Below, in pieces: positions 26,101-35,213 of a stretch of 64,000 nucleotides of DNA; the stretch's first letter is position 1; each line of letters begins with the position of its first letter. Origin of the DNA: Deltaproteobacteria bacterium (GTDB lineage: Bacteria > Desulfobacterota > Desulfobulbia > Desulfobulbales > Desulfobulbaceae). The notes below the pieces were generated by a model. It was not told the origin of the DNA. It ran no database searches and saw only the letters and a list, made by a program, of their open reading frames with translations. The stretch is from NCBI GenBank assembly GCA_024280455.1, contig JAJRQC010000056.1:1-64000 (forward strand). The letters are read 5' to 3'. The translations under genes were made by a program, and so were the position numbers.

Positions 26101-26555
26101 ATGAATTGCCTGATACGGGCATCGCTATCGACAAAATCTCCGGCAGGTGCCTCGCCGTCGGCCTTAAGCACCTTCTGTAACTGGCTGGTCAGGTTTTGGA
26201 TTGTTTCATCCTTTAGTGGAATTTCTTTCTGCAGGGCAGCAATTTTTTCCACTGCGGCAATCTGGTCCTGAACAACTTGAGCCAGTTGTTTTTTAAGCGA
26301 AGCAAGCTCCCGGGTACTTGTCTCAAGTGCTGCTTCCTGTTTTTTCCATTCGGGTGATTTTTTTTCCTGCTGCTCCAGAGCGACACCATGGCCGGGTTCG
26401 GGAAGCGGATTATTTTTCTTGATGTTTGAATGGACAACCGCCAGGGAGATATAGATGATGATACCGATAACTGAGAGAATAATCGTACGTGGTTTCATGG
26501 TGCGCTTTAGAGAGTTAAGGTTGGGCTGAAAGCTATTAATAATTTTTTTATTCAT
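23154..26555 (-). CDS. Coiled-coil OmpA-family envelope protein
   Basis: A 1133-residue protein in four parts. There is a single N-terminal membrane helix (about 25-43, TIILSVIGIIIYISLAVV). A coiled coil of about 850 residues follows, very rich in Gln, Glu, Leu and Ala. Then come two thrombospondin type 3 calcium-binding repeats (DTDNDGISDRDDKCPD, DTDRDGIVDRVDLCPD). The protein ends in an OmpA peptidoglycan-binding domain (about 1010-1120). Part of the coil is a tandem repeat of about 47 residues (consensus LQEKxAALAxLEPQVAxLQ). I infer a long tether from inner membrane to peptidoglycan. It begins 3 bases after the glgB stop; an ATG at 26498 is an alternative start. Confidence 0.82.
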   Translation of the reverse strand: MNKKIINSFQPNLNSLKRTMKPRTIILSVIGIIIYISLAVVHSNIKKNNPLPEPGHGVALEQQEKKSPEWKKQEAALETSTRELASLKKQLAQVVQDQIAAVEKIAALQKEIPLKDETIQNLTSQLQKVLKADGEAPAGDFVDSDARIRQFIEGQEIIAEKYQQLTRENDNLNEFLAKQQTALQNMQKELADRDARIQQFLNSQDTVAVKYQQLVQKKETLAQQNEALLKEKQALLAENERLAAELQKFKTANQQLDEVTFALESKNKELANTANERMMLLTNRVEECAAQLAATNQAVQELKTALAEAEQNLAESENKAQEKEEALEQLRKEVQQQTYEIGSLKARLTDTSSQLVLAKDALKKADLKAEAMLRYGQEKDKMLAPSSNRIAVLEQQLDEKKDELTRAEQEIAQLKIDLEKQPEITAALQERLKKQSALLEAKETELVQLRGERSSLQQENEEGLVERQNLIRNVASMTESMEVLNNEIATLNGRIEEADTTIGGLETVLADTRAQLELRQTELAEAQARKSSIEETLATKEAELASVQQQMSQLQANLEELTSQLTKATSEITALTEQKTTLNEQVVAAQAVVQETETIKATLQEKEAALAALEPQVAQLQSSVTALEEEKAALTQQLDTLQVAVQEKSATLAELQPQVATLQATVTTVEEEKTALTQQLEAAQAAAQAVESVQSELQEKTAALADLEPQVATLQASITSLEEEKTALSRQLQELQPRVQELESITTSLQEKTAALTTAETKITELEAAITAAKADKSALEEAKSARQAAEKQVQQLQSEIAKLSETLTGSRQQEQTLQEQLKNANNRIEELASAAQTAEQTRQLLQEKEQALGEANQQLQILGREKEQLAVQVVKSSAAAGELADLKASFEGKKNDIARLQTEVAELTKKTKEVEGLKQELTKVQQKNSALDKQIKALQNERDQLLLQARDTDNDGISDRDDKCPDTSAGIAVDSTGCEKDTDRDGIVDRVDLCPDSAPGSAVDQLGCEQGAKIVLADISFAPGTANLTDNAKQSLNNVAGILVNNGGVELEVAGYTDNIGDANRNQKLSEQRATAVMNYLIEQGVDAGRLTAKGYGQAGPVADNTTAEGRAKNRRVELHKNSAARPETNND

Positions 26556-26558
26556 GTT

Positions 26559-28493
26559 CTATTTATGTACAGGCTTAAATATCACGGTTGCAAGTGGAGG
26601 CAGCGTTAATTCCAGGGAATGGGACATGGTGTGGGCAGGTTGGCCGCAACTGACCAGCGTTCCGTTGATATGGAGTCCACTGCCGCCGTAGATTTCCTGA
26701 TCCGAATTGATGATCTCCTGGTAGCGGCCGTTGGCCGGCACCCCGATGATGTAATGTTTACGGACTATTGGAGTGAAATTACAGATAATTACCATGAAAT
26801 TGCCGGTATCTTTGGCGCAACGAATAAAGGATAATACGGAATTGTCGGAATCGTTAGCGTTTATCCAGCGAAAGCCACTCCAGTCAAAATCATTTTCATG
26901 CAGGGCCGGTTCACTGCGATAGACCAGGTTCAGGTCGCGGACAAACCGGTGCAACCCCTTGTGCAATGGGGCTTTCATGGCTTCCCATTCAAGACCCTTG
27001 TCGTGGTCCCATTCCTGCCATTGACCAAAATCATTGCCCATGAACAGGAGTTTCTTGCCGGAATATCCCCACATGAACCCATAATAGGCCCGCAGATTTG
27101 CAAACTTCTGCCATTCGTCACCGGGCATTTTATTGAGCAGCGAGCCCTTACCGTGAACAACCTCATCATGGGAGAGAGGGAGTATAAAATTTTCATGGAA
27201 GGCATAGAGCATGCCGAAAGTCAATTCGTTATGATGAAACCGGCGAAAAACGGAATCTTTTGACATGTAATCCAGGGTGTCGTGCATCCAGCCCATGTTC
27301 CACTTCAGGCTGAATCCGAGGCCGCCGAGATAGGTGGGACGGGAGACCATGGGCCAGGAGGTCGATTCCTCGGCAATGGTCAGGACACCCGGGAATATTC
27401 CATGGACGACCTCGTTGGTTTTCTGGAGAAAGGAGATTGCATCAAGGTTTTCCCGGCCTCCGTACTTGTTGGGTACCCACTGCCCTTCCGAACGGGAGTA
27501 ATCAAGGTAGAGCATGGAGGCGACTGCATCCACCCGCAGGCCGTCAATATGATATTTGTCGATCCAGAACAGGGCGTTGGAGATGAGAAACGAACGGACC
27601 TCATTGCGACCGTAATTAAAGATCATGGTGCCCCAGTCCTGGTGCTCGCCCTGGAGCGGGTCTTCATGGGCGTAGAGGTGGGTACCGTCAAACCAGTTCA
27701 GCCCGGCCCCGTCCTTGGGGAAATGGGCCGGTACCCAATCGAGGATGACGCCGATTCCATTCTGGTGACACTGGTCGATAAAATACATGAAATCAGACGG
27801 TGTGCCGAATCTGCTGGTGGGGGCAAAAAAACCAAGGACCTGGTATCCCCACGAACCTTCAAAAGGGTACTCGGCAATCGGTAAAAGCTCGATATGGGTG
27901 TACCCCGTTTCCAGAATATATGGGATCAGGGTTTCGGCAAGTTCACGATAGCTCAAATATCTTTGGCCCCATTGTTCATCCGGAATTTTTTTCCAGGAGC
28001 CTAAGTGAACTTCGTAAATAGAGAGCGGACTGTCCAGCGACTGGTGTTGCTGCCTGGAACCAATCCACTCCTCGTCCTGCCACTGATAGCTGTCCAGGTT
28101 GACGACCACGGAACCGGTCTTCGGCCGCTCCTCCATCAAAAAACCGTATGGGTCGGATTTGTCGAGAAGCTTTCCGTCCTGGGTTGTAATTCGATATTTA
28201 TAGATCGAATATTCAGGCAGACCGGGAATGAAGATTGTCCAGATGCCGCTGTCTGAGGAATGCATGGGATGGGTGGAAGAATCCCAGTTGTTAAAGTCAC
28301 CGATAAGGCTGACCTGGCGGGCATTGGGCGCCCAGACGGCAAAGGCAACCCCGGCCTGGTCATCCATGGTCAGTAGATGGGCGCCGAGTTTTTCATAGGT
28401 GCGCTCGTGTGTACCTTCACCGATCAGGTATTTGTCAAAATCACTGAGCCATTCAGGTGAGGCAGGCCGGCTGGTGAGGAGTTTTGCGGACAT
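26559..28493 (-). CDS. glgB: 1,4-alpha-glucan branching enzyme
   Basis: Makes alpha-1,6 branches in glycogen. A CBM48 domain occupies about residues 35-135 ([20 protein letters not shown]) and a GH13 catalytic barrel follows. Catalytic residues lie in [17 protein letters not shown] (nucleophile Asp), [10 protein letters not shown] (Glu) and [13 protein letters not shown] (Asp). The length of 644 is normal. No other glycogen genes are adjacent; pfkA and ackA elsewhere in the window fit a sugar-storing fermentative side metabolism. Confidence 0.95.
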   Translation of the reverse strand: MSAKLLTSRPASPEWLSDFDKYLIGEGTHERTYEKLGAHLLTMDDQAGVAFAVWAPNARQVSLIGDFNNWDSSTHPMHSSDSGIWTIFIPGLPEYSIYKYRITTQDGKLLDKSDPYGFLMEERPKTGSVVVNLDSYQWQDEEWIGSRQQHQSLDSPLSIYEVHLGSWKKIPDEQWGQRYLSYRELAETLIPYILETGYTHIELLPIAEYPFEGSWGYQVLGFFAPTSRFGTPSDFMYFIDQCHQNGIGVILDWVPAHFPKDGAGLNWFDGTHLYAHEDPLQGEHQDWGTMIFNYGRNEVRSFLISNALFWIDKYHIDGLRVDAVASMLYLDYSRSEGQWVPNKYGGRENLDAISFLQKTNEVVHGIFPGVLTIAEESTSWPMVSRPTYLGGLGFSLKWNMGWMHDTLDYMSKDSVFRRFHHNELTFGMLYAFHENFILPLSHDEVVHGKGSLLNKMPGDEWQKFANLRAYYGFMWGYSGKKLLFMGNDFGQWQEWDHDKGLEWEAMKAPLHKGLHRFVRDLNLVYRSEPALHENDFDWSGFRWINANDSDNSVLSFIRCAKDTGNFMVIICNFTPIVRKHYIIGVPANGRYQEIINSDQEIYGGSGLHINGTLVSCGQPAHTMSHSLELTLPPLATVIFKPVHK

Positions 28494-28630
28494 AGGGTAT
28501 CGATACCTGAAGCAGTAATGGGGATGGTTACAATGAGAATCCTTTCTTTAGTACCCTACAGGAGACGAATTGTCATTGATTTTGTCGAGAGTTACGGGAT
28601 ATCTTATGTTGTCTTTCTTGTTTGGGCTCA

Positions 28631-29803
28631 TCATCTACAGAGGTGTAAGATTTCCTCTATTCTCTCCCTGGTATATTCTTTTAGTCGCCATACTTTTGCC
28701 AGGGCCACGGCATTTGCTGCAATTTCTGGAATATCTGCTATGGGAATTTCGACTTCCTGCAGGGAGCTGGGACTGTCAATTCTGGCGAACCAGTTCTGCA
28801 GTATGGTGATTCCCCGTTGCGCCATCTCTTTGTCGGTGTAGTCTTCACAATCCAGGGTAGGGAAGATTCTTCGTGCCAGCTGGGCAATGCGGGCCGGATT
28901 TGTTGCTGAGAACCACTTGAGCCAGCCGGGGATAATAATGGAAAGTCCTGCCCCGTGGGGGATGTCATACAGCGCGCTCAGGGAATGCTCGATCATGTGC
29001 ATGGGAAATCCGACCTTGCCGAGTCCGGCAGCGGTCAGTCCGTTGAGTGCCAGGGTGGCCGTCCACATCAGATCGGCACGCCCGTTGTAGTCTTCAGGGC
29101 TTTCAAGACAACGGTCGCAACTGTCCATGGCATTTTCTATCAACCCCTCCATGAGCCGGTCCTGAACAGGTGTTGCCGGATCGGTAGCGGTCATGTAAAA
29201 CTCAAGCACATGGGCAACGGCATCAACAGCACCGTAAGCCGTATAGGAGGGCGGTACCGAGAAGGTGACTTCCGGATTGAGAATAGAGGTTTTGGGGTAC
29301 AGGCGTTGATTGCCGAAGCCGAATTTTTTTCTGGTGTCGTCGTTGGTGATCACCATGCCGGAATTCATCTCGGAACCGGCGGCGGCAAGGGTTAACACCG
29401 TGGTCAAGGGAATCGTTTTTTTTATGCTTTTCTTGCCGGTAAAAAATTTCCAGACGTCATGTTCAACCAGAGCCCCGGCACTGATTGCCTTGGCGCTGTC
29501 AATGACCGAGCCGCCGCCTGCGGCGACAATTACATCGATATTGTTGTTTTTTGCCTTCTCAATACTCAAACGGACATGGCTGAGCAGTGGATTTGAGCAA
29601 ACTCCTCCGTGTTCCGTGATCTCAAGCCCGGCATCATGCAGGGAGGAAACAATCTGACCATAGACGCCGTTGTTCTTGATACTTTTCATGCCGTATACCA
29701 GGAGCGCCCTGCTGCCCCAGGCAGCGGTTTCGGAACCAATGGAGGCAACAGTATTGCGGCCGAAGAGGATTTTCGTCGTATTGTGGAAGACAAAGTTTTG
29801 CAT
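28631..29803 (-). CDS. Iron-containing alcohol dehydrogenase (YqhD/BdhA-like)
   Basis: An NAD(P)H-dependent alcohol dehydrogenase of the iron-containing class, 390 residues. The nucleotide-binding GGGSVIDSAKAIS, the metal-ligand region AVDAVAHVLEFY and the His-rich GFPMHMIEHSLSALYDIPHGAGLS are all present. The overall pattern, starting NFVFHNTTKILFG, is that of YqhD/butanol dehydrogenase, which reduces aldehydes with NADPH. It could support aldehyde detoxification or alcohol formation. It follows the DUF2062 gene by 81 bases in the same direction. Confidence 0.9.
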   Translation of the reverse strand: MQNFVFHNTTKILFGRNTVASIGSETAAWGSRALLVYGMKSIKNNGVYGQIVSSLHDAGLEITEHGGVCSNPLLSHVRLSIEKAKNNNIDVIVAAGGGSVIDSAKAISAGALVEHDVWKFFTGKKSIKKTIPLTTVLTLAAAGSEMNSGMVITNDDTRKKFGFGNQRLYPKTSILNPEVTFSVPPSYTAYGAVDAVAHVLEFYMTATDPATPVQDRLMEGLIENAMDSCDRCLESPEDYNGRADLMWTATLALNGLTAAGLGKVGFPMHMIEHSLSALYDIPHGAGLSIIIPGWLKWFSATNPARIAQLARRIFPTLDCEDYTDKEMAQRGITILQNWFARIDSPSSLQEVEIPIADIPEIAANAVALAKVWRLKEYTRERIEEILHLCR

Positions 29804-29884
29804 GCAGAGATGTCGGCAAACGTTTCAGGTCGAGAGTTTTTTGTTCAGATCTGATGATATACTATGGAATGTAACGGAGGGAGA

Positions 29885-30388
29885 CTAATTAAGCAAATGT
29901 TTTTGCTGTCGTTTTTGACGAAGTTTATAAAAAAAATCATAGGATATGAAATAGGTGAGAAGGCCCAGGGGGATCGCGAGGATCATACCCCCGGTGAGCA
30001 GAACAAGCATGGCATCCATACTCAGTTTGCTCAGCGTGTGCAGACTGTCGATAATGCCCTGATCCATAAGCGTGGTCAGAACAGCTTTAAGTCGTATCCA
30101 GCTCAGGCGATCGGGAAAGAAGAAATCGCCGATTCTCCAGGCCAGCCAGTATTGGGGAATGAAGGTCAGCGGGTTGCTGATAACCGTGGCAATGAGCAGG
30201 GCAGCGATGGTGTTGACTCTTAAGAGCAGTGTACTTGATACAATCATGACCGTGTGCAGGGGAAGGGTCGGGGTGATGGCGATGGATGAACCCAGGGCCA
30301 GGCCCATGGCAAGGGAGTAGGGGCTGCCCTGCAAGCGTTTCAGGCGGAGAAAATAATATCTGGCTGTTCGACGTAAATCCCACTTCAC
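29885..30388 (-). CDS. DUF2062 membrane protein, paralog 1
   Basis: A 167-residue protein with three hydrophobic segments and the DUF2062 signature: SPYSLAMGLALGSSIAITPTLPLHT, RVNTIAALLIATVISNPLTFIPQYW. It is the same length as the gene at 31310-31813, and the two align along their whole length (shared RVNTIAA, SNPLTF.PQY). The pair encloses rsmA. Function unknown. Confidence 0.82.
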   Translation of the reverse strand: MKWDLRRTARYYFLRLKRLQGSPYSLAMGLALGSSIAITPTLPLHTVMIVSSTLLLRVNTIAALLIATVISNPLTFIPQYWLAWRIGDFFFPDRLSWIRLKAVLTTLMDQGIIDSLHTLSKLSMDAMLVLLTGGMILAIPLGLLTYFISYDFFYKLRQKRQQKHLLN

Positions 30389-30445
30389 GATATTTTATAG
30401 TATACTTTTCCGGTTGGGTTATTCTTTTAATAAGTTGCCGATGTC

Positions 30446-31300
30446 CTACAGTTGGTCAAGGGTATTGGTCAGCTGAACAAAGTCCTCAATGCTCAGGCGT
30501 TCCGCCCGGATCGAAGGCGACAGGCCGCAGGCCTCAATCGCCACGGTGATTTGCTGCTTATCCCCGTTGATACCACCACCGCGCAGGGCATTGATCAGGG
30601 TCTTTCTGCGCTGGCCGAAAGCAGCGTTGACCACTTTTCGTAATTTTTCCGGTTCAACGTGATCCAGATTCCGAATACGTTCGGATGCCGGAAAAAAAGT
30701 CAACCGGACCACTGCCGAGTCGACCTTGGGGCGCGGATGGAACTCTTCGGGTTTGACCCGCATCAGCATTTTGACTGCAGCACAACTGGAAAGCAGAACC
30801 GTCGGCACACCATACTCTTTTGTGCCGGGTTGTGCCAGCAGTCGATCCGCCACCTCTTTTTGCAGCATGATAACAGCGCTTTCCATGATGTCGGAATGTC
30901 GAAACAGCCTGAACAGGAACGGGGTTGAAATGGAGTAGGGCAGGTTGGCAACAATTTTAAGCCTGCCGCCGGATTCTTCGGCCAGCTGTTCAAGGTCTGC
31001 CTGCAGGATATCCTGATGGAGTAAGCGAACATTTGTCGGCAGATTTTTTTGTTCCTGATGCATTCGGTCAATACCGGAGTCAGCCTCTATGCCGATAACC
31101 AGTTTTGCCGCCCGAGCCATGGGTTCGGTCAAGGCGCCCAGGCCGACACCGACTTCGAGGATGACGTCGTTTTGATCAATCTCAGCCAGATCTGTAATCC
31201 GCTGGGCCGTATGCTTATGGACAAGAAAATTCTGGCCCAGTTTCTTTTTTGGTGACAACCCCTCTTTCCTGAGGAGGTGGCGGGTGCCTTTGAGATCCAT
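30446..31300 (-). CDS. rsmA: 16S rRNA dimethyladenosine transferase
   Basis: Dimethylates two adjacent adenosines near the 3' end of 16S rRNA during small-subunit assembly (KsgA). The SAM-binding motif EVGVGLGALTEP (about residues 50-61), the acidic residue in IGIEAD, the catalytic NLPYSISTPF motif and the C-terminal GQRRKTLINALRG are diagnostic. The length of 284 is slightly above E. coli KsgA. It lies 9 bases downstream of one DUF2062 gene and 57 bases upstream of the other. Confidence 0.94.
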   Translation of the reverse strand: MDLKGTRHLLRKEGLSPKKKLGQNFLVHKHTAQRITDLAEIDQNDVILEVGVGLGALTEPMARAAKLVIGIEADSGIDRMHQEQKNLPTNVRLLHQDILQADLEQLAEESGGRLKIVANLPYSISTPFLFRLFRHSDIMESAVIMLQKEVADRLLAQPGTKEYGVPTVLLSSCAAVKMLMRVKPEEFHPRPKVDSAVVRLTFFPASERIRNLDHVEPEKLRKVVNAAFGQRRKTLINALRGGGINGDKQQITVAIEACGLSPSIRAERLSIEDFVQLTNTLDQL

Positions 31301-31309
31301 AGGTGTATG

Positions 31310-31813
31310 TCAGTCCAGTTTATGTTTAGCGATACGTTTTGCCCGCAGGTGAACGAAAAAGTTCAGGGCAAGGTAATAGCCGATAACCGCAAGCGGCAGT
31401 CCGATGATGGAACCACCGGTGAGAATAACGGATAATGTTTTGAAACCAAGATGGCTCAGGGTGCGGATTCCGGTGAGCAAGTCCTCATGGTGAATAGTTG
31501 CCATGATTTCCTGCAGTTGTTCCCAGCTGATCCGGCCAGGCAGAATTATATTGCCGACTTTCCAGGTGTAATAGTATTGGGGCACAAAGGTCAGAGGGTT
31601 GCTGACCAGGGAAGCTGCAACCACCGCGGCAATGGTATTGACTCTGAGAAGCAGGGTCAAGGGGATAAGAAGTATGGTCTGAACCGGGAGCAGGGGCAGG
31701 ACACCGATAAATATACCGACAGCCGTTCCCCGGGCCAGGGAGTATGGATCACCGCGTAGACGGGTAAAGCGCAGCAGGTAATATCGAAAAAGACGAAAGG
31801 GGTTGAATTTCAC
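31310..31813 (-). CDS. DUF2062 membrane protein, paralog 2
   Basis: A 167-residue paralog of the 29885-30388 protein, with the same three membrane segments (SLARGTAVGIFIGVLPLLPVQ, RVNTIAAVVAASLVSNPLTF.PQYY). It starts 2 bases after tsaD ends, so it is translationally linked to tsaD and then rsmA. Duplication around rsmA is the notable feature. Function unknown. Confidence 0.82.
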   Translation of the reverse strand: MKFNPFRLFRYYLLRFTRLRGDPYSLARGTAVGIFIGVLPLLPVQTILLIPLTLLLRVNTIAAVVAASLVSNPLTFVPQYYYTWKVGNIILPGRISWEQLQEIMATIHHEDLLTGIRTLSHLGFKTLSVILTGGSIIGLPLAVIGYYLALNFFVHLRAKRIAKHKLD

Positions 31814-31815
31814 GG

Positions 31816-32820
31816 TTAATTTAGGGGTGAACGGGAGTACGCGTCATCATCCGGGTTCAGGATAGTACCCTGTTTGAACAGGTAATAGCCGGCGAGGCCA
31901 ATCATTGCCGCATTATCGGTGCAGTAAATGGGTGCCGGTATATGCAGAGAAAACCCCTCCTGCTCGCATCGCTTGAGCATCAGCTCCCGCAGGCGGCTGT
32001 TGGAGGCAACTCCGCCGCCAAGTGCTATTGCTTTGTGATCGTTCCCCTTACAGGCGAGGATTGTTTTTTCAACCAGCACTTCAACCACTGCTTCCTGGAA
32101 TGATGCACAGATATCTTCAACCGCCAGCGGAGTGTTTTTCTGCCTGCATCTGTTGACGTAGTTGACCACCGAGGTCTTGAGACCACTGAAACTGAAATCG
32201 AGACTGTTTTTATCGAGCCAGGCCCTGGGAAAGGCAATGGCTTCGGCATCACCTTTGGGTGCAAGGCTGTTGATGACCGGGCCGCCGGGATATCCGAGGC
32301 CGAGCAGCTTGGCCACCTTGTCAAAGGCTTCACCGGCAGCATCATCACGGGTCCGGCCCAGCAGACGGAAGCTGGTCTGGTCCTTGACCGCAAACAGACT
32401 GCTGTTGCCCCCGGAAACAATCAGGGCGGTATAGGGAAAGGCGGGTGGATTTTCATCCAGGAAGGGGGACAGCAGGTGGCCCGCCATATGGTCCACCCCG
32501 ACGCAGGGGATATTTTTAACCAGAGCAAGCGCTTTGGCAAAGGTAAAGCCGATCAACAGGCTTCCTACCAGCCCCGGTCCACGGGTGGCGGCAATACAGT
32601 CGATATCATCCAGGGTCACGCCCGCCTCCAGCAATGCCTGATCGACCACCGGCCGAATAGCTTCAATATGGGCCCGGGAAGCAAGCTCGGGCACAATACC
32701 GCCAAAACGGGCATGGACGTCGAACTGGCTGGAGATAATATTTGATTGTACCTGATCGGGACCGTTAACAACAGCGGCGGCGGTATCGTCACAGGAACTT
32801 TCTATGGCAAGGATGAGCAT
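31816..32820 (-). CDS. tsaD: tRNA threonylcarbamoyladenosine transferase TsaD
   Basis: Transfers threonylcarbamoyl to A37 of ANN-decoding tRNAs, with TsaB and TsaE. Diagnostic segments are ESSCDDTAAAVV near the start, the metal-binding DHMAGHLLSPF and GGGVASNSRLRE. A TTG at 32841 would add seven residues, but the ATG at 32820 begins exactly at the conserved MLILAIESSCDD. It heads the tsaD-DUF2062-rsmA-DUF2062 operon, a translation-related group, and reads away from moaA. Confidence 0.96.
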   Translation of the reverse strand: MLILAIESSCDDTAAAVVNGPDQVQSNIISSQFDVHARFGGIVPELASRAHIEAIRPVVDQALLEAGVTLDDIDCIAATRGPGLVGSLLIGFTFAKALALVKNIPCVGVDHMAGHLLSPFLDENPPAFPYTALIVSGGNSSLFAVKDQTSFRLLGRTRDDAAGEAFDKVAKLLGLGYPGGPVINSLAPKGDAEAIAFPRAWLDKNSLDFSFSGLKTSVVNYVNRCRQKNTPLAVEDICASFQEAVVEVLVEKTILACKGNDHKAIALGGGVASNSRLRELMLKRCEQEGFSLHIPAPIYCTDNAAMIGLAGYYLFKQGTILNPDDDAYSRSPLN

Positions 32821-32952
32821 AAGATGCGGCCTGTCTTGCAATGTGTATCATTCAATGGTAACTGTTTGCCTTCATTGCAGCCAAACAGGAGTACGGAAGA
32901 ATCTGTCTGTACTGAATATACCATTTAATTGCAAGTTCAACCATCAAACTCC

Positions 32953-33999
32953 ATGAACAGGAAACTACCCGAACAGCCGACAAAACACTCGGTCCTGACA
33001 GATATGTTTGCCCGGACCATTTCTTATCTCAGGCTTTCTCTCACCGATCGCTGTAATTTGAGGTGCATGTACTGTGTAACCGAGGACGAGAAGGACGGGC
33101 ACCTTGTTAAACTGGGTCAAGGGGAAATGCTGACCTACGAAGAACTGTTACGGGTTGTCCGGGTGGCGGTGGAAATGGGGATTTCCAAGCTGCGTCTGAC
33201 CGGAGGCGAACCGCTGGTCAGGCACAATATCATGCATTTTATCGACAATCTTGCCGCCATAGACGGTCTCGATGATATCCGGATAACCACCAACGGTGTA
33301 CTTCTGGAAAAATACGGCCTGGGCTTGATTGATGCCGGAGTAACCAAGGTGAATATCAGCCTGGATACCCTGAAGCGGGAACGTTTTGTCGAGATCACCG
33401 GGGTTGACTGCTTCGACCAGGTCTGGCGCGGGATTGAAACGGCACTTGCAGTCGGGTTCTCACCGGTCAAGCTGAACATGGTGGTCATGCGGAATATCAA
33501 TGACGACGAGCTGCTTGACTTTGCCAGGATGTCACAGGAGATGCCGCTGCAGGTCCGGTTCATTGAGTTTATGCCCATCGGGACCTCGACCCGCTGGAAC
33601 ACGGATACCTATATCACCTCCGATGAGATCATGCAGCGCTTCACAAGTCTTGGCGAGTTACTTCCCCTGGAGAGAAGGCAGGCCGATGGCCCGGCCAGGG
33701 TGTTTAAGCTTGGTTCCGATGCAAGGGGAACCATGGGTTTTATCAGCCCTATCAGTCATCATTTCTGTGATCGCTGCAATCGCCTGCGGTTAACGTCGGA
33801 AGGCCGTCTGCGCTCCTGCCTGCTCCATGACGAGGAAACCGACCTGAAGAGCGTGCTCCGGGCCGGTTGCAGTGATGCGGATATCAAAACGACCCTGCTG
33901 GCAGCGATCAGGAATAAGCCCAAAGGACACGAGATGGCCCAGCGCCTGAAAGAACAGGGCGGGGACTGTCACGGCCGGATGTCGAGGATCGGGGGCTGA
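32953..33999 (+). CDS. moaA: GTP 3',8-cyclase MoaA
   Basis: A radical SAM enzyme of molybdenum cofactor synthesis. The SAM cluster motif is CNLRCMYC (within the first 45 residues) and the second cluster is held by CDRCNRLRLTSEGRLRSC near the C-terminus. The protein ends in Gly-Gly, needed for activity in the family. The TGGEPL and SLDTLK motifs are also present. A TTG at 32929 is possible; no clear ribosome-binding site decides between it, ATG 32953 and ATG 33004. No other moa genes are adjacent. Confidence 0.94.
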   Translation: MNRKLPEQPTKHSVLTDMFARTISYLRLSLTDRCNLRCMYCVTEDEKDGHLVKLGQGEMLTYEELLRVVRVAVEMGISKLRLTGGEPLVRHNIMHFIDNLAAIDGLDDIRITTNGVLLEKYGLGLIDAGVTKVNISLDTLKRERFVEITGVDCFDQVWRGIETALAVGFSPVKLNMVVMRNINDDELLDFARMSQEMPLQVRFIEFMPIGTSTRWNTDTYITSDEIMQRFTSLGELLPLERRQADGPARVFKLGSDARGTMGFISPISHHFCDRCNRLRLTSEGRLRSCLLHDEETDLKSVLRAGCSDADIKTTLLAAIRNKPKGHEMAQRLKEQGGDCHGRMSRIGG

Positions 34000-34008
34000 C
34001 CTGAGAGT

Positions 34009-34641
34009 TCAGTGTATTGAACTCTTGACCACCTCCAGTCTTAAGCCGGCCTCTCCGGCAACCAGCTGGTATTCCAGGCTGCGGGTGCCGCCGGTTGGGG
34101 TTGCGTTGCTGTCGCCCTGGTTATAAACCGGAAAACTCCGAACCAGAACACCCTCACTCACATTGAACCCATCGTGGCCCATGTATCCTTTGGAGTTTTC
34201 AGGATCATTCTCCAGCGGCGGCAGGTATATTTCGCTGAGCGATCTTTTTTTATTTGCGCTGTAGGCGACCAGACTGCCGTAGCTGCCGCTGCCTGCAGAG
34301 TTGATATATACATAGATCTCCGGTGAGCCGTCGCCGTTGAGGTCGGCAACCTCGACCCCGGTGACGGATCCGTCAATTTCTCTTTTGATGGCCGAATTGT
34401 CTTCTTTCAGGCCCGATGGTACGATGGTCAGGGTGTTGAGTGAGCCCTGGTTGGGACAGAGGACGTGGAAGGCAATACCGTGCATTCTGAGCACCCTGTC
34501 CACGCCTCTTTCCTGTTCGGCTGCACTGACCATGCCGGGGATAAGCAGGACTGCACACAGGCAGAATATTTTTATTACCGCAACATTCGAGCTGAAACAT
34601 CGTCTGTGTGATCCCCGGTATACAGTGTGCATCTGTATCAT
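34009..34641 (-). CDS. PliI-like lysozyme inhibitor
   Basis: An exported protein of up to 210 residues. A signal peptide is visible at about residues 22-41 (VIKIFCLCAVLLIPGMVSA). The mature part matches the PliI family of periplasmic inhibitors of invertebrate-type lysozyme: GIAFHVLCPNQGS, NTLTIVPSGL, DLNGDGSPEIYVYINSAGSG, SLVAYSANKKRSLSEIYLPP and KGYMGHDGF. It converges on moaA and lies just downstream of the META-domain gene. I infer protection of the wall against host or predator lysozyme; the start codon is uncertain. Confidence 0.8.
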   Translation of the reverse strand: MIQMHTVYRGSHRRCFSSNVAVIKIFCLCAVLLIPGMVSAAEQERGVDRVLRMHGIAFHVLCPNQGSLNTLTIVPSGLKEDNSAIKREIDGSVTGVEVADLNGDGSPEIYVYINSAGSGSYGSLVAYSANKKRSLSEIYLPPLENDPENSKGYMGHDGFNVSEGVLVRSFPVYNQGDSNATPTGGTRSLEYQLVAGEAGLRLEVVKSSIH

Positions 34642-34689
34642 TCCACGTTCGCCAGTTTTTTTGTAAACGTAAACGGCTCTTCTCTGTTG

Positions 34690-35196
34690 CTACTCAAGAA
34701 GCCTGTAGAATTTCATGGTCCCAGTATCCGCTTTGAGGTCCAGGTACAGGTCACTTTGCTTTAGAAACCATACTGCCGATCCTTCAAGGTCTCTAAGAAA
34801 CCGTTGTTCCAGGGACTTCGGACCGCAGGCCGCCATGGTGCCGGGGCCGAGCTGGATCAACAGAGATTTGCCTCTTGTTGTATAGCTGCCCTGTGCGATA
34901 TTGCAGTCGGCCCGGATTCCGATTACACCGTCTGCTTTGAAACTGATGGTGTAGCGGCTGCTGTCTTCCGGTCGTGCTTCCGTATCATTATATTGTGAAC
35001 TGTCCCAGGCCCAGGTGGTTCCCGGCAGGATTTCCGGGCCGTATTTTCCGGCATTCGGGCCGAAAAGCGCGGAGGAGAGGGCGGGCGATTCTGTTTCGGT
35101 TGCAGCTGCCATGGATGGCGTATTGATAACAACGAAGAAAAGAAGTAGAAGGGTACAAGCGGGAGGATACAGTGATCGTTGTGTCCGGCTGGGCAT
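34690..35196 (-). CDS. Exported META-domain protein
   Basis: A 168-residue exported protein with an N-terminal hydrophobic signal (about 8-30). One META domain follows at about 55-165, with PGTTWAWDSSQYND, ISFKADGVIGIRADCNIAQGSY, a TMAACG segment and the closing TMKFYRL. META domains occur in HslJ and other envelope stress proteins. It is 48 bases upstream of the PliI-like gene in the same direction, so a two-gene envelope-defence unit is likely. Confidence 0.75.
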   Translation of the reverse strand: MPSRTQRSLYPPACTLLLLFFVVINTPSMAAATETESPALSSALFGPNAGKYGPEILPGTTWAWDSSQYNDTEARPEDSSRYTISFKADGVIGIRADCNIAQGSYTTRGKSLLIQLGPGTMAACGPKSLEQRFLRDLEGSAVWFLKQSDLYLDLKADTGTMKFYRLLE

Positions 35197-35213
35197 GAGT
35201 TTTTTTATAAGAT

